Source of the DNA: Acanthaster planci
Lineage: Eukaryota > Echinodermata > Asteroidea > Valvatida > Acanthasteridae
Length of the DNA: 64,000 nucleotides
Assembly (NCBI RefSeq): GCF_001949145.1
Contig: NW_019091368.1
Span: forward strand, 1,032,028-1,096,027
Reading direction: 5' to 3'
This document shows, in pieces, positions 1 to 12,026 of the stretch; positions within the stretch are counted from its first letter, which is position 1, and every line of letters starts with the position of its first letter. Position numbers and translations under genes: made by a program. The notes below the pieces were generated by a model. The model made no database searches and was not told the origin of the DNA. It saw only the letters and a program-made list of their open reading frames with translations.

Positions 1-2365
1 GATGCGGTTATTTGAAAAGCACCACATTATCTATCAGGGTAACTTCGGCAGCCTTTTCTCCTATTTCATTGTTGAATATCCAACCCCCCCAGAAAAATAT
101 TGATAAACAAAAGGAAAAAAGTGAAAATATGGCACCAAATCTACAAACTAGCAACTCCAAAAATATTATGTACTTCTGTGATTGCAAATGTTGGTTTAGT
201 TTGGCGACAAACTAAACCAACATTTGTCACATTTTCAGTGGGTTTTTAAAAGTGTATTTAGGCCTAATGGTAAACAAGTCATTGGAACATTTACAACATT
301 TGTGACTTTGAAAGAGTATTTTTTCTAGGAATTGACCTTTAAGGAATCAGTTTACGAAAAATATAATCGATCCTGCGATCGGCTTTTACCGAAGTTGGAA
401 ATATAAATAATTTCCACCTTCCATGCTTGCATCAAGCTTAACCAATGAGGTAAGCTAACGCAAGAAACAAAAACGCAGAAACCGTGTGTGGCTTTATCTT
501 GTAATTTGTGTGGCTTATTGAATATTAGAGTGTTTATAAACTGATGTTAAAGGAAACTTATGAAGGACGTTTTGTTTTCATAAAACACTGGCGCTCTTTG
601 TGAATGACACCATCCCATGCCGTCTTACGTGTCATGGTTTCCTTGTCTCGGCGACAGCTTCGCCGGTTCCCGCGCTACGGTCCATAATGAGCAGGAATGA
701 AGGTTAATAAGTAATAGGCAAATGAGCGAGCGGGCTGGTTCTTGTTGATCGAAAGGATTTGCGCAAGATAACCATCGAAAACTAAAGCAAAGGATTTATC
801 GCGTAATATCAATTATTATTGCAACATAGTTCCGCCAATGAACAATGGTCTCTCATTTTGTTTGTTAATGGTTATTGACGAGGAAAGCGATGAGCTCAAC
901 AAAATAAAAAGTATACATTCATGGTCCTGACGATTGTGTTCTGATCACCTAAGTCATACAGTTGAGTACCAGTTAAGTTCCTGTCCCAATACAAGACACC
1001 GGCGAAGAAAACAAGATTATTAATTCATGTAGGGTCAGGTATTTTCCAAATCTCAGTTTAATCCGACTTAAAGCAAGTTCATCCTCGGCTTAGCCACTCA
1101 GCCCTGCTCGAAATCGAATACAGTAATCTCAACACAGACCAGTGACACCACAGACGTGACATGCCTAGAATAAGGAACCTGTATATTTCCTATATAAGCA
1201 ATTGGCAAACCCGATGTCCCCACATCTTTCTGTTATTTTTGTCTTTGATGGGTTCAACAATGAGGCTTTGTTTGACTCATATCTCAGCGATGTTCTGCTT
1301 CGTCACTGTTCACAGATGGAGGATTCTTTCAAGTGTCCAATTTTGTGGGCGAGGGAAGCCTGGAATTCTGGAGCCCACCACAGAACATCGATTGGGGCCA
1401 AAAAATTCAATATGTTACCGATGACTGTTGACCAACTGCTCTCAAAGGCTTGACCCAGACCACAGTGGGGATTAAAACTTACCCCTCGACGGATTTCCAA
1501 AGCCCCCAAAAGAAACCAGAGAAAAATCGATGAGAGCGAAACTATCCCGGGCTATTTCTTCTCCCCGAACTGAATGGTTCCCTTTTAAGGGGCCCGGTCC
1601 CCACCGAACAACAATGAGCGTACACTCCATCAATCAGGCAAGGGAGAATTCGGCCATCCATCCGGCCAGCTCCTCTGCGATCGATACGCTAAGTCGCCTT
1701 TAGTCCCTTCCCCGATGTCGAAACAGCCCGGGCTCGGATCGCAAATTATCTCTGAACAACGCACGGGCCTCTTCAGGAACACTCATTAATTTTTCATGAA
1801 TGTCTGCACGGTGGATGAAGGAGTTGTTTTGCAAAAGGAGTCCGGAGAAAACTTCCATTGGTAAAGGGAAAAAAATCTAAACGAAGGAATACTGTGCTTT
1901 GTTCAGGTTTCGATATCGGTTCAGTTCCCAATTAAATGCGTCGAATGTGTCAAATGAATACATTAAATACTGTCATTAAAAAGCGCCGAATGTGTGTTGT
2001 GTTCCAAATCACTACCAACTCAGACCGCGAGAATAAATGTCTAGATTCGATGACCAACACGAAGAGAAGGGGGTATACATCTATGACGCGCGCTCCAAAC
2101 ATCCTAAAATGGAAGTGTTCTTTGGAAGATTATGGACAAATAAAAACAAACAAAATCAACATTTGATCGAACGGAACAAAACTATCTGACATCTGTAATC
2201 ATGACCTAAACGGATCAACCGTTACCACATAAACGTCTTATCCACTGCAATAATACACAATATTGACACCTAGAAAGATTACAATTTAGCCACACAGATT
2301 ATGGGCTTAAAAACAGCGATGGGAAATCTTAATGCACTGGCGATAGACGAAAAAAATCAACTTAC
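1..2365. other. Probable first otx intron, noncoding
   Basis: Searched for homeobox codons on the minus strand; none were found. It contains the 185-226 hairpin and a CpG-rich, motif-dense block at about 1500-1790 (including GGATTA at 1469-1474 just beside it) that looks more like a regulatory element than neutral intron. Short open frames at 1161-1509 overlap on both strands and have no family resemblance. Confidence 0.5.
177..231. repeat. Perfect 19-bp inverted repeat with GCGA loop
   Basis: Positions 185-203 and 208-226 are exact reverse complements separated by GCGA (204-207), a GNRA-type tetraloop in RNA. A further 5-bp pairing (TGTGA 177-181 with TCACA 227-231) extends the stem past a three-base bulge (182-184). 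If the otx gene continues leftward, this lies in the intron between its N-terminal exon and its homeobox exons. Confidence 0.93.
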
Positions 2366-2498
2366 TGTGGTAGTTCATGGCCGGGTGGAGCGAATCCACG
2401 TTGTGAGCTGCCAAACTGATCCCGTTGACGGAGAATGGGGGGCCCTTCATGTTAGGCGGTCCGGGTACTGGAGGTATAGTGTAAGCCATACCGCTCAT
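2366..2498 (-). CDS. otx: Otx homeodomain transcription factor, N-terminal coding exon (partial gene)
   Basis: Otx proteins are K50 paired-class homeodomain transcription factors of anterior neural and endomesodermal patterning. This exon encodes 44 residues plus one nucleotide. Residues about 20-43 hold PPFSVNGISLAA followed by DSLHPAMNY, matching the conserved Otx/Crx N-terminal pattern PPYxVNGLxL...MDLLHPSVGY. The donor (ACA|GTAAGT, GT at 2365-2364) falls after ...MNYH in phase 1, the intron position and phase found in vertebrate OTX genes just before the homeodomain exon. An acceptor (TTCCGATTCGCAG|C) sits one base before the first ATG (2498-2496), implying at least one upstream 5' exon. 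ATG has A at -3; further in-frame Met codons occur at residues 4 and 17. The frame is also open upstream to an ATG at 2666, so a longer unspliced N-terminus is possible. The homeobox itself is not in the window. Recognition rests on this one motif, its intron phase and the EHBP1 linkage. Confidence 0.8.
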
Positions 2499-2499
2499 G

Positions 2500-5400
2500 C
2501 TGCGAATCGGAAAAGCCGTGTCGAAACCGTGTCGCTCTACCGCGGTCAGAGCACTGCAAAAAGAGCCGATCAAAACAAGAACAGAAAGGGGGTGATTCGC
2601 AGGACTTCGTCTTTTGTTTTCGCTGTTGATTCGCTGCCACAAGATTCTATGCAAAGTTGATGACAATATCTGCCCTAAGCCCAGTACATGACACTCAGGT
2701 TCTACACCAGCCCGAAGGGGGATCTAAGCCCTCTGTATGGTCCAAGTAAAGTGATCATCTAAAAGTAGCTTCAACATTTTGTTCGCGATCGCCTTTAACG
2801 CGGTCCCGTACGTAGGTGCGTGTGGGTGCGTGGGCAATGAGATAGCCGGGCCGTGCGCTGACTGGACCATACTTAGAGTCGCGCGCAGTCACGTGGGTGC
2901 CCGGCATCCAATCGGCTTAGGCTCATCCTCCTATTGTTACCGGCCCCCCTGCATGTCACTCTTTCAAAATAATACAAATTGAGCTTGGCCGTTGTACTCC
3001 CGGCCCTCCATCCTTATCCTCCAGCTATCCCTCGTCTTTTTTTTTTCCTGGAGTGGCCGGACAACCGTTATCCCATGATCGCGGAATCAACGAGGCTTCC
3101 TAATCATATATTCTTCATCCCTGCCCCCACTGACAAAAGACACCGCATTCACTGCGGGATAATGGTGGGGCATTAGGACATGACCGGAGAGGGCTGTTTA
3201 ACAAGCTGTACAGGTCCTATGTTAGAATAGACCCGTCCATCAGCCTTAACATCCTCGGCGAATGATGGCCCTCTTTCCCAATCCCCCCCCCCACGCTAAC
3301 CCTGTATGGTCTCCACACACCATGCTGAGTAATCGCTGACCAGTCTTGGACTTGTTCAGTTACACTCTGCTTTTTTCCTTGTCATTTATACTGAAATGGT
3401 TCAAAAGCTGTCTTGAGTCCATCGAAACTTCGTGATTCCGTTTAGCAAGGGAATGTGATCAGATTCAAGTTTGGCCGTACGCCCTCATCTTCAATCGTGC
3501 GCCCTCAAGCGCCTCAGTAAAAAAAAATCCATTATTCTAGTGTATTGAAATTTCTTTTTTGTGTTTTTTTTTTACACTGATCCCGATGAACACAAATCAT
3601 GGCACACCGTCTCAGAAAATGGTATGATACATACATTTTAACCATCTCAACAGCAATGCTTTACCACAAAAAATGCATTGAGGTTTAGGTGAGGAATAAA
3701 GTTGACTTCATTTATCCTAAGTCTGTTCAAGCAATGAACCAAACCTCATGCTTGTGAAATTCTCCAAAGCGCAACTATAAGCGCTAACAGTACACTTTTA
3801 TATTCAACTGCAATCACGCAAGTATCGATTGGCTAAAAGATTCAAACAGTGCAAGTCTTCTCATTTAAATCGAATGGGGGACAACTCCGAGCATAATGTG
3901 GTACCAGCTCATATTGCCGCGCTGTACAACTACAACATGTTTTCCCTTCTCACGGCCTCGTCAAATTAATGGTTAACTGAGCGAACCATTTAATAATTGG
4001 TGATATCTTTCTCAGGGTGAAGTCAAATGGAATTTGGGTGGAGTACCTGGCCAAGAATCAACACTTGACGGGGTGAAAGCAAACAACAGTGGGTCGGGTC
4101 CCAGGCAGTGTCGTCCTGGTGGCTGATGGGTTCTGACGATAGCGGGATTATGTAACGAGCTTGACAACCAGAAATCGATAAGAGACCACAGGAACCAAAT
4201 ATAGTATATGGAAAGGGGAACTACGGCTGAGTACTTCAATTTCCATCGTATTATCCGCATGAGAAGGACCAGAAAAAGCATAGAACCCTATGGGGGGAAA
4301 AATGAAACTACATATGATACATTTTAGTCAATCCCTTGTAAACTCCAACTACACGTTACAAAATAAGACATGGACAACACAGAAGAAACCATGGAGGAAT
4401 AATTCTGAAACTGTGTGTCCTTTATAACAGAAAAATCTACTTCTGAAACTATGCCCTCAATGTGATGATTAATAGCCCTTGCAACGTTGCCACAGTGGAC
4501 AGATGTAGCCATTTAAAATTAAGCACCTTTACTTGGTGTTAAGAAAGCGTTACTACCCTGTAAACGTGTTTTTGTGTCTTGCTATTAACACGTAAACGTG
4601 TCTTTGCGTCTATTTCATTAACACACCAACACGTCTTTGTTTAGAAAATAAACGTATCAACGTGTTGAGTATTGGATTGTTAACACGACGCATTCATTAA
4701 GTGTTATAAGGAAGGTGTTAAAACATCAACACTTGTTTTTACAGTGTAGAATAATTGTACTTGCCAATGAACTCGATTAATATTGACTCAATAATGCCTG
4801 GCGAGTTAGGTGAGTCGAAGAGCCATTTTTTAAATGACTTTAGAGTCAGGCTGCATGAGTGCCAATCTCAGTAGACAACATACCAACTTAACTAAGGCGG
4901 AATTCCTTCGGGGCATCGATGTTGTCCCTTAACAAGTACACCCGCGGAAAAAGCAATCGGTCCAAACCACGGACCCTCCCCCGCACAGAAAGCCTCCGTG
5001 ACCAGACATGGAGATGGTAGTCACGCGACTACAGGAAGAAGAACCAACGAACATCATCATCGCCTGTAGGTAAGACACTAACAAAGGACCTCGCTCTGTT
5101 GGAGACTTGTCTGACAAACCACAAAATCTCCCCCTCCCAAAGTTTTTGGGCCTTTTTTGTTTCGTGGTTGTTTTCCTCTTTCTTATTTCCGTCTGGTCAA
5201 GGCTGTGAGAAGACGTCGTTATTATCTTGCTAACAATGGAAAGGATGTAGCTAAAGTGGTAACACTTTGATGGAGGGAGTAAAACGATGGGGAACTATGA
5301 TTAATGATGGTGCAGCGGGTCGGACCATAAATGCAAAACGAACCGGAAATAGGTGAGAATTTGCCAGTACTGGAACATTGTGTTGAGAGCAGAAACTAAC

Positions 5401-8400
5401 TAGGGTAAGATTTGAGCCTGTCATCTCCGCAAAACCACGACCAGACCAGATCTCCAAAGGCCCAGTATTCATCGCATCTCTAGCTAATATCTTTGCCCAA
5501 CTTAAGACTCATTTAGAACCGGAACATAGTTTTGATTGATCAGATTAACCACAAAAAATAATTTCTTGGCTGATTATCTTGACAACGACTTGAATGATTT
5601 TAGGACCATCTATAAATGTTACTTATACTTACCATGTTTCATAAACGACTAAGCTTTCATTGGATGAAAAAAATAGCGCGCTTCAGTAGTATGCTTAATC
5701 AGTGACGAATGTTTTCGTCTGGGTCCCCGTAACCCCCACCACAATGCGCAGGGATAACAAACAAATAAGCAGCGGGAAAAAAACGTCGACTGTCTGGGGT
5801 ACCGCGGCCCCACAACAATCAGCCCTGCCCGTTCCCATCTCGAGACATTCCGTGTACTTTTGCCGGGTAATTCGATTTACACGACGGCTCTTACTCGCTT
5901 CGGAGAGGCCCGAGAAGGCTTATTGGCAGAGTCGTCCGCCAAAAGTCCGCATGTTGTTCCGCCTGATTGAAAAGCCTCCGGGCATCGGTCCAGGGGAATC
6001 TCTCTAACGTTTGTCACCAAAAAAGATAGGTCGGATTTTTCTAACATGAGAGGTCGATAGATAGTTCAAATAATTTGAAAACAAACGTGTCTCCTTTATA
6101 TTTTGAGCTTTGTAAATTCCAAAAACATTCATTAGCAAAGGCTGATCGGGTGTGTCTTTTGCTAGACTCTTTCGTGAACAACAAAAGGTTATCCTTCTCT
6201 TTCTCGTGAAGATATTCAAACAGTTTCATCAGGGACAATTTCGATCTTCCTTAAACCTTTTCAGGAAATAAGTTCCGTACAAGACACAACTAATGTCTTT
6301 TAGTCAATCAACGAAGCAAGGCATCAGACAATTCCAGGATTGGAATATGTTCATTTTTTAAAAGAATGACGGACTGCTCTGGCTGACGCCCCGTTTGAAT
6401 CACGATCATCGTTGCCTTTACCAATAAGCCCGGATTTTGTTCTAGTGTTATGGCCTGAAAGTCTAACATTCCACACGAGTTCATCACTGAATCCACGCAA
6501 GTGACCTGTTAACCAAGACTGGTCCATCGCCATGGTCTGACCCTTTGACAACATTATGTCCGACTTGGGTTTTCTCTTCCGCCTAATTTGGCCTACGAGA
6601 GCACCCTGTGTGGGTCACAAATAAAGGGCTGTGGATGTACCCTCAGCGGTCGCCTGGAGATAAAAGAGGAACATCCAGTTATCCACGACCAGTCTCGCTC
6701 TGATCGCAAATTGCGAAAATCCATTTTGACAACAGTCAGTTTTGGAAGGTTGGTGAAGGGAACCAGTTGATTCATTTTCAGATTTATTTTTAGCCTTATT
6801 GAAACAAACTATTCGACTCGTGAGAACTAGGTACACGTAGCAAAATTAAGCACCTCTATGTAACAACTATCGTCTAGGTGAAAACGAAGGTCAACACGAA
6901 GATTTCAAATATTAATTTGAGAGTAAGGCTAATGCATCATGAAATGAGAAGGAAATCAGAAAGAGACTTGAAATATAAAATTCCAGCTTGTGGACCCATA
7001 ATGTCAAATTAGCAGCGAGATATTCCAAGATTGAGGCGATGCGAAACCGACACATCACCTTTCTCCCTCCAACGTTAGGGCTGTCATGGCGAGCAGGAAA
7101 AAAACATCATCCAATTGTTCTACTACATACCATTCCAAAATTTGCATGACGGTGAATGGCTGTAGATGGATCGATAGCATTTCAAAGCACCGGCATGCTA
7201 GAATTGGTTTGACTGCTTCCACGAAGAGAGCCTTTTTCCGTTACGCTGTATCAATCAAAGAAGAGTGTGATTTCGACAGCTCTACGCGCGGGGGCAGTAA
7301 TTAACTCACCCCCGTCACTTTTCTCCTTCTCCCTCTTCCGCCAAGCGAAATCCGACCCTACTTCAGAGTCCCCCAAATTGTATACTTGACATAATTAATA
7401 TCCATTTGGGGGGAGGCCCGGCGCAGGGGGTTCTTGTACATTTTCCAATAGTCTTGGGTCGATATGATTTGTCTCGGCCATTAGAGGTTATTACATTGTT
7501 TCCTGATTGCCGCGGGCCGTGCGCGCGGCGGTCCAATCCTCCTTGGTCGTGAGTGCTCACCTCGCCAGCCGCTGCGGTCCACACAGGAACAAACCGCGGT
7601 CACGTAGCGGTACCCGCAGTTACACAAAGATCTCGCTAATGCACTCTTGACTTCTACCTCGAGAATAAAACACAGACTGTATTCTAAATATTGATAGCAA
7701 AAGACACCTACGGAAGAAAGCTCAGACAAGATGTTTGCCCTGCTTTTTTTTTTACCTCTTATTGATGAATATCAGGCAAATTTTCCAATCTCCTTCGATT
7801 TTCTTCGAAGTATGTGACGTAAAACAAAAACCACGAGACTGTTAAGTCTTTCCATGTACCACTTAATAAGAGTAGTAGACTCACTAAGATGGAACCAATA
7901 TAATTGTCACAATAATTTGACATGATTTGTTATGCAAAAAATCACACATGAGGAACGGCTAAAGGACTGCAGTCGGTCGAGCTAAAAGTGACCAGACGGA
8001 GTACTCCGGAGGAAAATTAGAGAGATAAAATTAACTTTGTGACACTTTTCCGGGCACTCAAGAGGAAAATATGGCTTAAAAGTACTTTGGCCGACGTCGA
8101 AGCGAGCAGCGAGACACAATTCAGCCAGGGCCAGCGCCGCGCTGTACAGCCCTGTGGCGCTGACAACCTGACCCCCGAGTCACGTCGGTATTAGTTTAGT
8201 CTACAGATCCCCCTTCACTTTGTAAATTTATCCCTTCTCCAAATTGGTGGATCTAATGTATTAAAATGTATGCTCGATTAATTGGGAAATATAATTACTG
8301 TTACTCAATCGACGTGCGCTGCTTGTCGAGTTATCGGCGCGATTAATGTGTCCCAAGTTGTCATTTTCACACCAGCACGGCGCACTTGCAGTGCAGCAGA

Positions 8401-11400
8401 GGAATTATCCCCTCTCGGCCAACTCACTAAGTTTCACATTACCGGTTATTTATCGCGAGTTTTCTTAGTTCCGACTGCATCGTTCGTAAATTTGAAACAC
8501 AATTGAACTGCTCATTTGTAAGCAACATTTATTATATTTTTTTATCCGTATTACTTTACATGAACACTTTCATTTATGTCGCAAAAAAACACATTAATGC
8601 GCATTCAGAACCTTAAAATGAACACTTTCAAAAACTCTCCATTTTGTGCCGAACGAGATAAAAAAATTTAAGAAAACCCTATAAGCAGTTGATAATTATA
8701 GGCAATTGGTTGGAAGTAAATTCGTATTCAGAAACACACTTCAAAAGTATGGACCCTAATGAACTAACTACCCAATATACAGTCTCTATTGTTCTTCCAA
8801 ATTATATAAAGATGAACAGAAATACAGAGCACAAAGTGACGTCATATTTTTAATTTCTTTCGCCAACCCACCTCCTCCCCAAATCTGGAAGGAAAACATT
8901 CGGCGGAGATCAAAGCACGTGTTGGGGGCGCTAATCATAACACTGCTAATTAGAATGACAACCGTCTCAATAATGCCCACACAGTTATAACAGCACAACC
9001 TGTGCCTCGGCCCAGTACAAGCGTTCACGACTCCGCATGCCACATGGCACTGTTCGCTTCATGCCATATCTCCGGGCGCATTGAAATTAAAGATCAAAAT
9101 CTACCATGGGAAAGAAGCATTTTTAGACCTGAAAAAAAACCCAATGTTGCAACTTGTACACTTCTTTTAGAGGCAACCAAAGTTTTTAATCCGTTTTGGC
9201 GTACTCTTTACATGTTAAATTCTTTCAAGACTTGCGATTTTTCTTATAATTTTTCACAATTAAGAGTGGTTTAAACATACACGTGTATGACTCGTGTTGT
9301 TCTCATAGGCAAAAAATCATTATACTTAATATTTTAAAAGACCCGCATGGTATTACGTGCTTGATCGGAGAAACCAAAAAGCAAAAGGCGAGGCGCTAAG
9401 CCATCAATTAATTGCAAATAATTTATAAGTAATCTTAATCTAATAAATAACAATTAAATTGTTGTCTATTGTCCAATTTTTTGGAATACGTTTGAAATAT
9501 CTTTGTGAAAGTGCGAAAGAAAAGACGACTGGATTGTATTCACAATTTGCACATCTAGTAAGCACAGTAAAACAATATTAGCCCTAATGTCGTCAACGTA
9601 GCCTAGTATGGGTCCGTGATACGGGCAACCTATTCGCCGTGTTGAAGAATCATTCACTTCAAGTCACACGAAGAGTTTTCCATTTTTTTACTACAATTCT
9701 GTAGCCATTAATTCGAATTCCTTCAGTACTGAATTCCCACCTTCATCCATAGATTGGAGCAAGTCGCACTACTTGCCGACGGCATTTGTGCGCCCGAGTA
9801 AGCGTGAAATGCTTTGTGAGCGTGCATGACATCGACAACAGAAGGCTTGTCAAACTGTGAAATTGACGAAAGTTTGGCGAGGGGGACTCTTGAAAGCCAC
9901 ATCATCTGTTTTTGTCTTTCTGATTTCAAACCAGAGGCGCTGACCAGCGCTTTGTTTGATTGTGGTAAAAAGTGATAACAATGGTATAAAGAGACTTTCC
10001 TCAAAAACACAAAGCGATTCTCACAGGTAGAACTTTTTTAAAGTGGGGAATGCGTCATCAGTAGATGTGGATGACCCCATGACCCCGATAAAAAAAACGT
10101 AGAAAATTTGGACCAGCGGTAAACGGGCTGGCTGTCTTCTAATACCAATCACCCCATCCATCTTGTCCAGGAACACGCTAACAATGCCCCCACCCTGAAC
10201 AAAACCACGCCGGTGTTTCGGGTCCACTTCTCTCTCTGTCTGTCTCTCTTTCATTTGTAACCGCGCGGAGGTTAAAGTTAGCACGGAGGTGGCGCTCCAG
10301 TCACCCGCTCCCCGCAGTGCTGTTTTTGTCGGCGTGTTACCTTTTACGGGCCGGTCTCATTTTGCTACCCTCAGCAGAACCACTCCAGGTGTACGTGCCC
10401 GCTGGGCACGAACTTGCTGAGCACAAAGGGCGGCTGGCCATGCTGACATTCCTACCAACAATACAAAATGACGGAAACGCGCCAACAAAAGGCCAGAATT
10501 GTTATTGGAATTATTGATCATATCTTTACTGAGCTGTGAAGTTGTTTCTTTTCTCCTGCCTACCGAATGCCGGCTTGTTGGCGGGGTTAGCTTAGTTGGT
10601 ACTCTGTGCCATGAAATTCACGAGCAAGGCAGCCGTTATATTTTTTATTAATTTTGATTAATTTGATTATCGGCTGACGCAGACTTTTGAATCTTGAAGC
10701 ACGATGCAGTTATGAAAAACACACGGGAACTCGGATTTTTACATGAACAAACAAGTTCTCCAAATGTTACTTTCCCCGAGTTTTCCCTCGCCCTTTGCCT
10801 CTTATGCACGGTGGCTGTTTGCCGTCTGTGTTTTGCTAAGTTTTTAAAAGGATTTTCCCAGCCAGCCCCGGCTGACTGGAAGGGTTGGCAGCGGTAGTTT
10901 TTCTCCTTGTATCCACCGTAGCATCTCACGAGTTCATTAGGATCTCTGCCGAGCCCAAGCATTAATGAAGCGTCTCCTTAAGGGGACCATGCACGCCGGA
11001 GCCCGGGGGCACATCGGAACGAATCAGTCAGTCTGGTGCGGTACACGAGAAGACAGAAAAAAAATCTCCGCCAAAGATCTCTTCACTAACAAGGATTGCT
11101 TCCCCTTCCTCTCTCTTTTTTTTTGGCTAGGGGGTGTAATTGTAATTATTGCTTACCACTGGGCATTGCGTGCCGAGAGATCGGCACGGAACTGGCGTGC
11201 GCGCTCCGCCAAGGCGTGAGGGGCATGCGGCCCGCCGACTGCACTCCGATGTTGGGACAAATTAATCAAACAGTGCCGAGATGGCGTTCCCGGATCGGGG
11301 TGCCTTTTCCCCGATGTCTGATAACTTCTTGGCGGGATTTCCAAATCGAATTCGAGTGTGTGCACTTGTTCATTCCGCCTTAGATCATGCTATACTTCGG

Positions 11401-11985
11401 CCAAGAATGAAACTACTTGACCTCCTGAACTGTTAATAATAGGCAGTCTAATCCGTTACTGATTTGCCTCGGCTTTTTTCCTCAAGCTCATCGACTAATC
11501 GTAGTTTTGAAAATGAGTACAAGCTCAAATCAGGAAAGCTTGTAAACAGGAAATTATAATGTGAAGGGAATCTAATCTTGTGACTCCGGCCCAAAAGGAA
11601 CAATATTCCAGTATTACATTACCCATTATTATAATCATCATTGGAAAAACTCCCATACAGACAGAGCAAAATCAGTCTTGTGGACATGTTAAAAGAAACA
11701 ATGCACTAAAATAGACACAGAATTAGTGCAGATTTCAAGTTCGTTCATCCGTGGTGTGGTGTCATCTTCACGCATATAAAACAATTCCTTCGAAACGTGA
11801 GTAACGGTCACAGGTGGGACGTTTTGGATACGGAAACAAAATAACTCACCCGGGTTCGGTTTTGATGTTTTCGGGGGTTACAGATGACGCGACCCATCCT
11901 TTCTCCATGACGTCAGATTTCCCCATGCAGCTCTCGGCACCGACAAGGGACGAGTAGGGTGAGCGGGCGTTGGGCATTCACTTAC
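2500..11985. other. otx-EHBP1 interval, segment 1: no recognisable gene
   Basis: It holds the tandem repeat at 4549-4747, two of three copies of the 12-mer GCCGCGCTGTAC (3916-3927, 8136-8147), a Blimp1/IRF-like GTGAAAGTGCGAAAG at 9505-9519, CpG-rich patches near 2.8 and 7.5 kb, and AT-rich homeodomain-like sequence near 10.65 kb. Confidence 0.5.
4549..4747. repeat. Degenerate ~33-bp tandem repeat rich in AACACGT/ACGTGTT
   Basis: Successive diverged units of about 32-34 bp begin near 4563 and 4595, each starting AAACGTGT and ending TTAACAC. Further partial units follow to about 4690 (AACACGTC, AACGTATCAACGTGTT, TTAACACGACG). The block ends in ACACTTGTTTTTACAGTGTA, a terminus typical of small non-autonomous transposons. 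The core AACACGTAAACGTGT is itself nearly palindromic. It may be the remnant of a satellite-like MITE. Confidence 0.55.
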
Positions 11986-12026
11986 CGGGACGGGGAACTG
12001 GGGGTGTTGGTGGTGGCGGAGTGGAC
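11986..12026 (-). other. Candidate 41-nt exon upstream of otx
   Basis: A strong acceptor (GTCTCCCCCATCTTACAG|G) and donor (GTCCCG|GTAAGTG) flank 41 nt on the otx strand. Spliced to the otx acceptor at 2499, the 41 nt plus the leading C give 14 open codons in frame with the otx ATG (...TTNTPSSPSR before MSGMAY). It could be a 5' UTR exon or an N-terminal extension exon of an otx isoform. Two matching splice signals this close can also occur by chance. Confidence 0.3.

Noticed and set aside
1-2365. Search for the otx homeobox exons in the left end
   Set aside because: No minus-strand sequence encoding the RERTTFTR or WFKNRRAK cores was found, so they must lie outside the window.
2301-2660. 119-codon plus-strand open frame at 2.3 kb
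   Set aside because: It is the antisense shadow of the otx exon, whose minus-strand translation carries the conserved motif.
5627-5640. Strong isolated donor ATG|GTAAGTAT on minus as an otx first exon
   Set aside because: GTAAGT is expected about thirty times by chance in this window, and no coding or promoter context accompanies it.
10583-10640. tRNA-like A box TAGCTTAGTTGG
   Set aside because: No B box, no acceptor stem complement and no anticodon loop follow; not a tRNA gene and too little for a SINE call.
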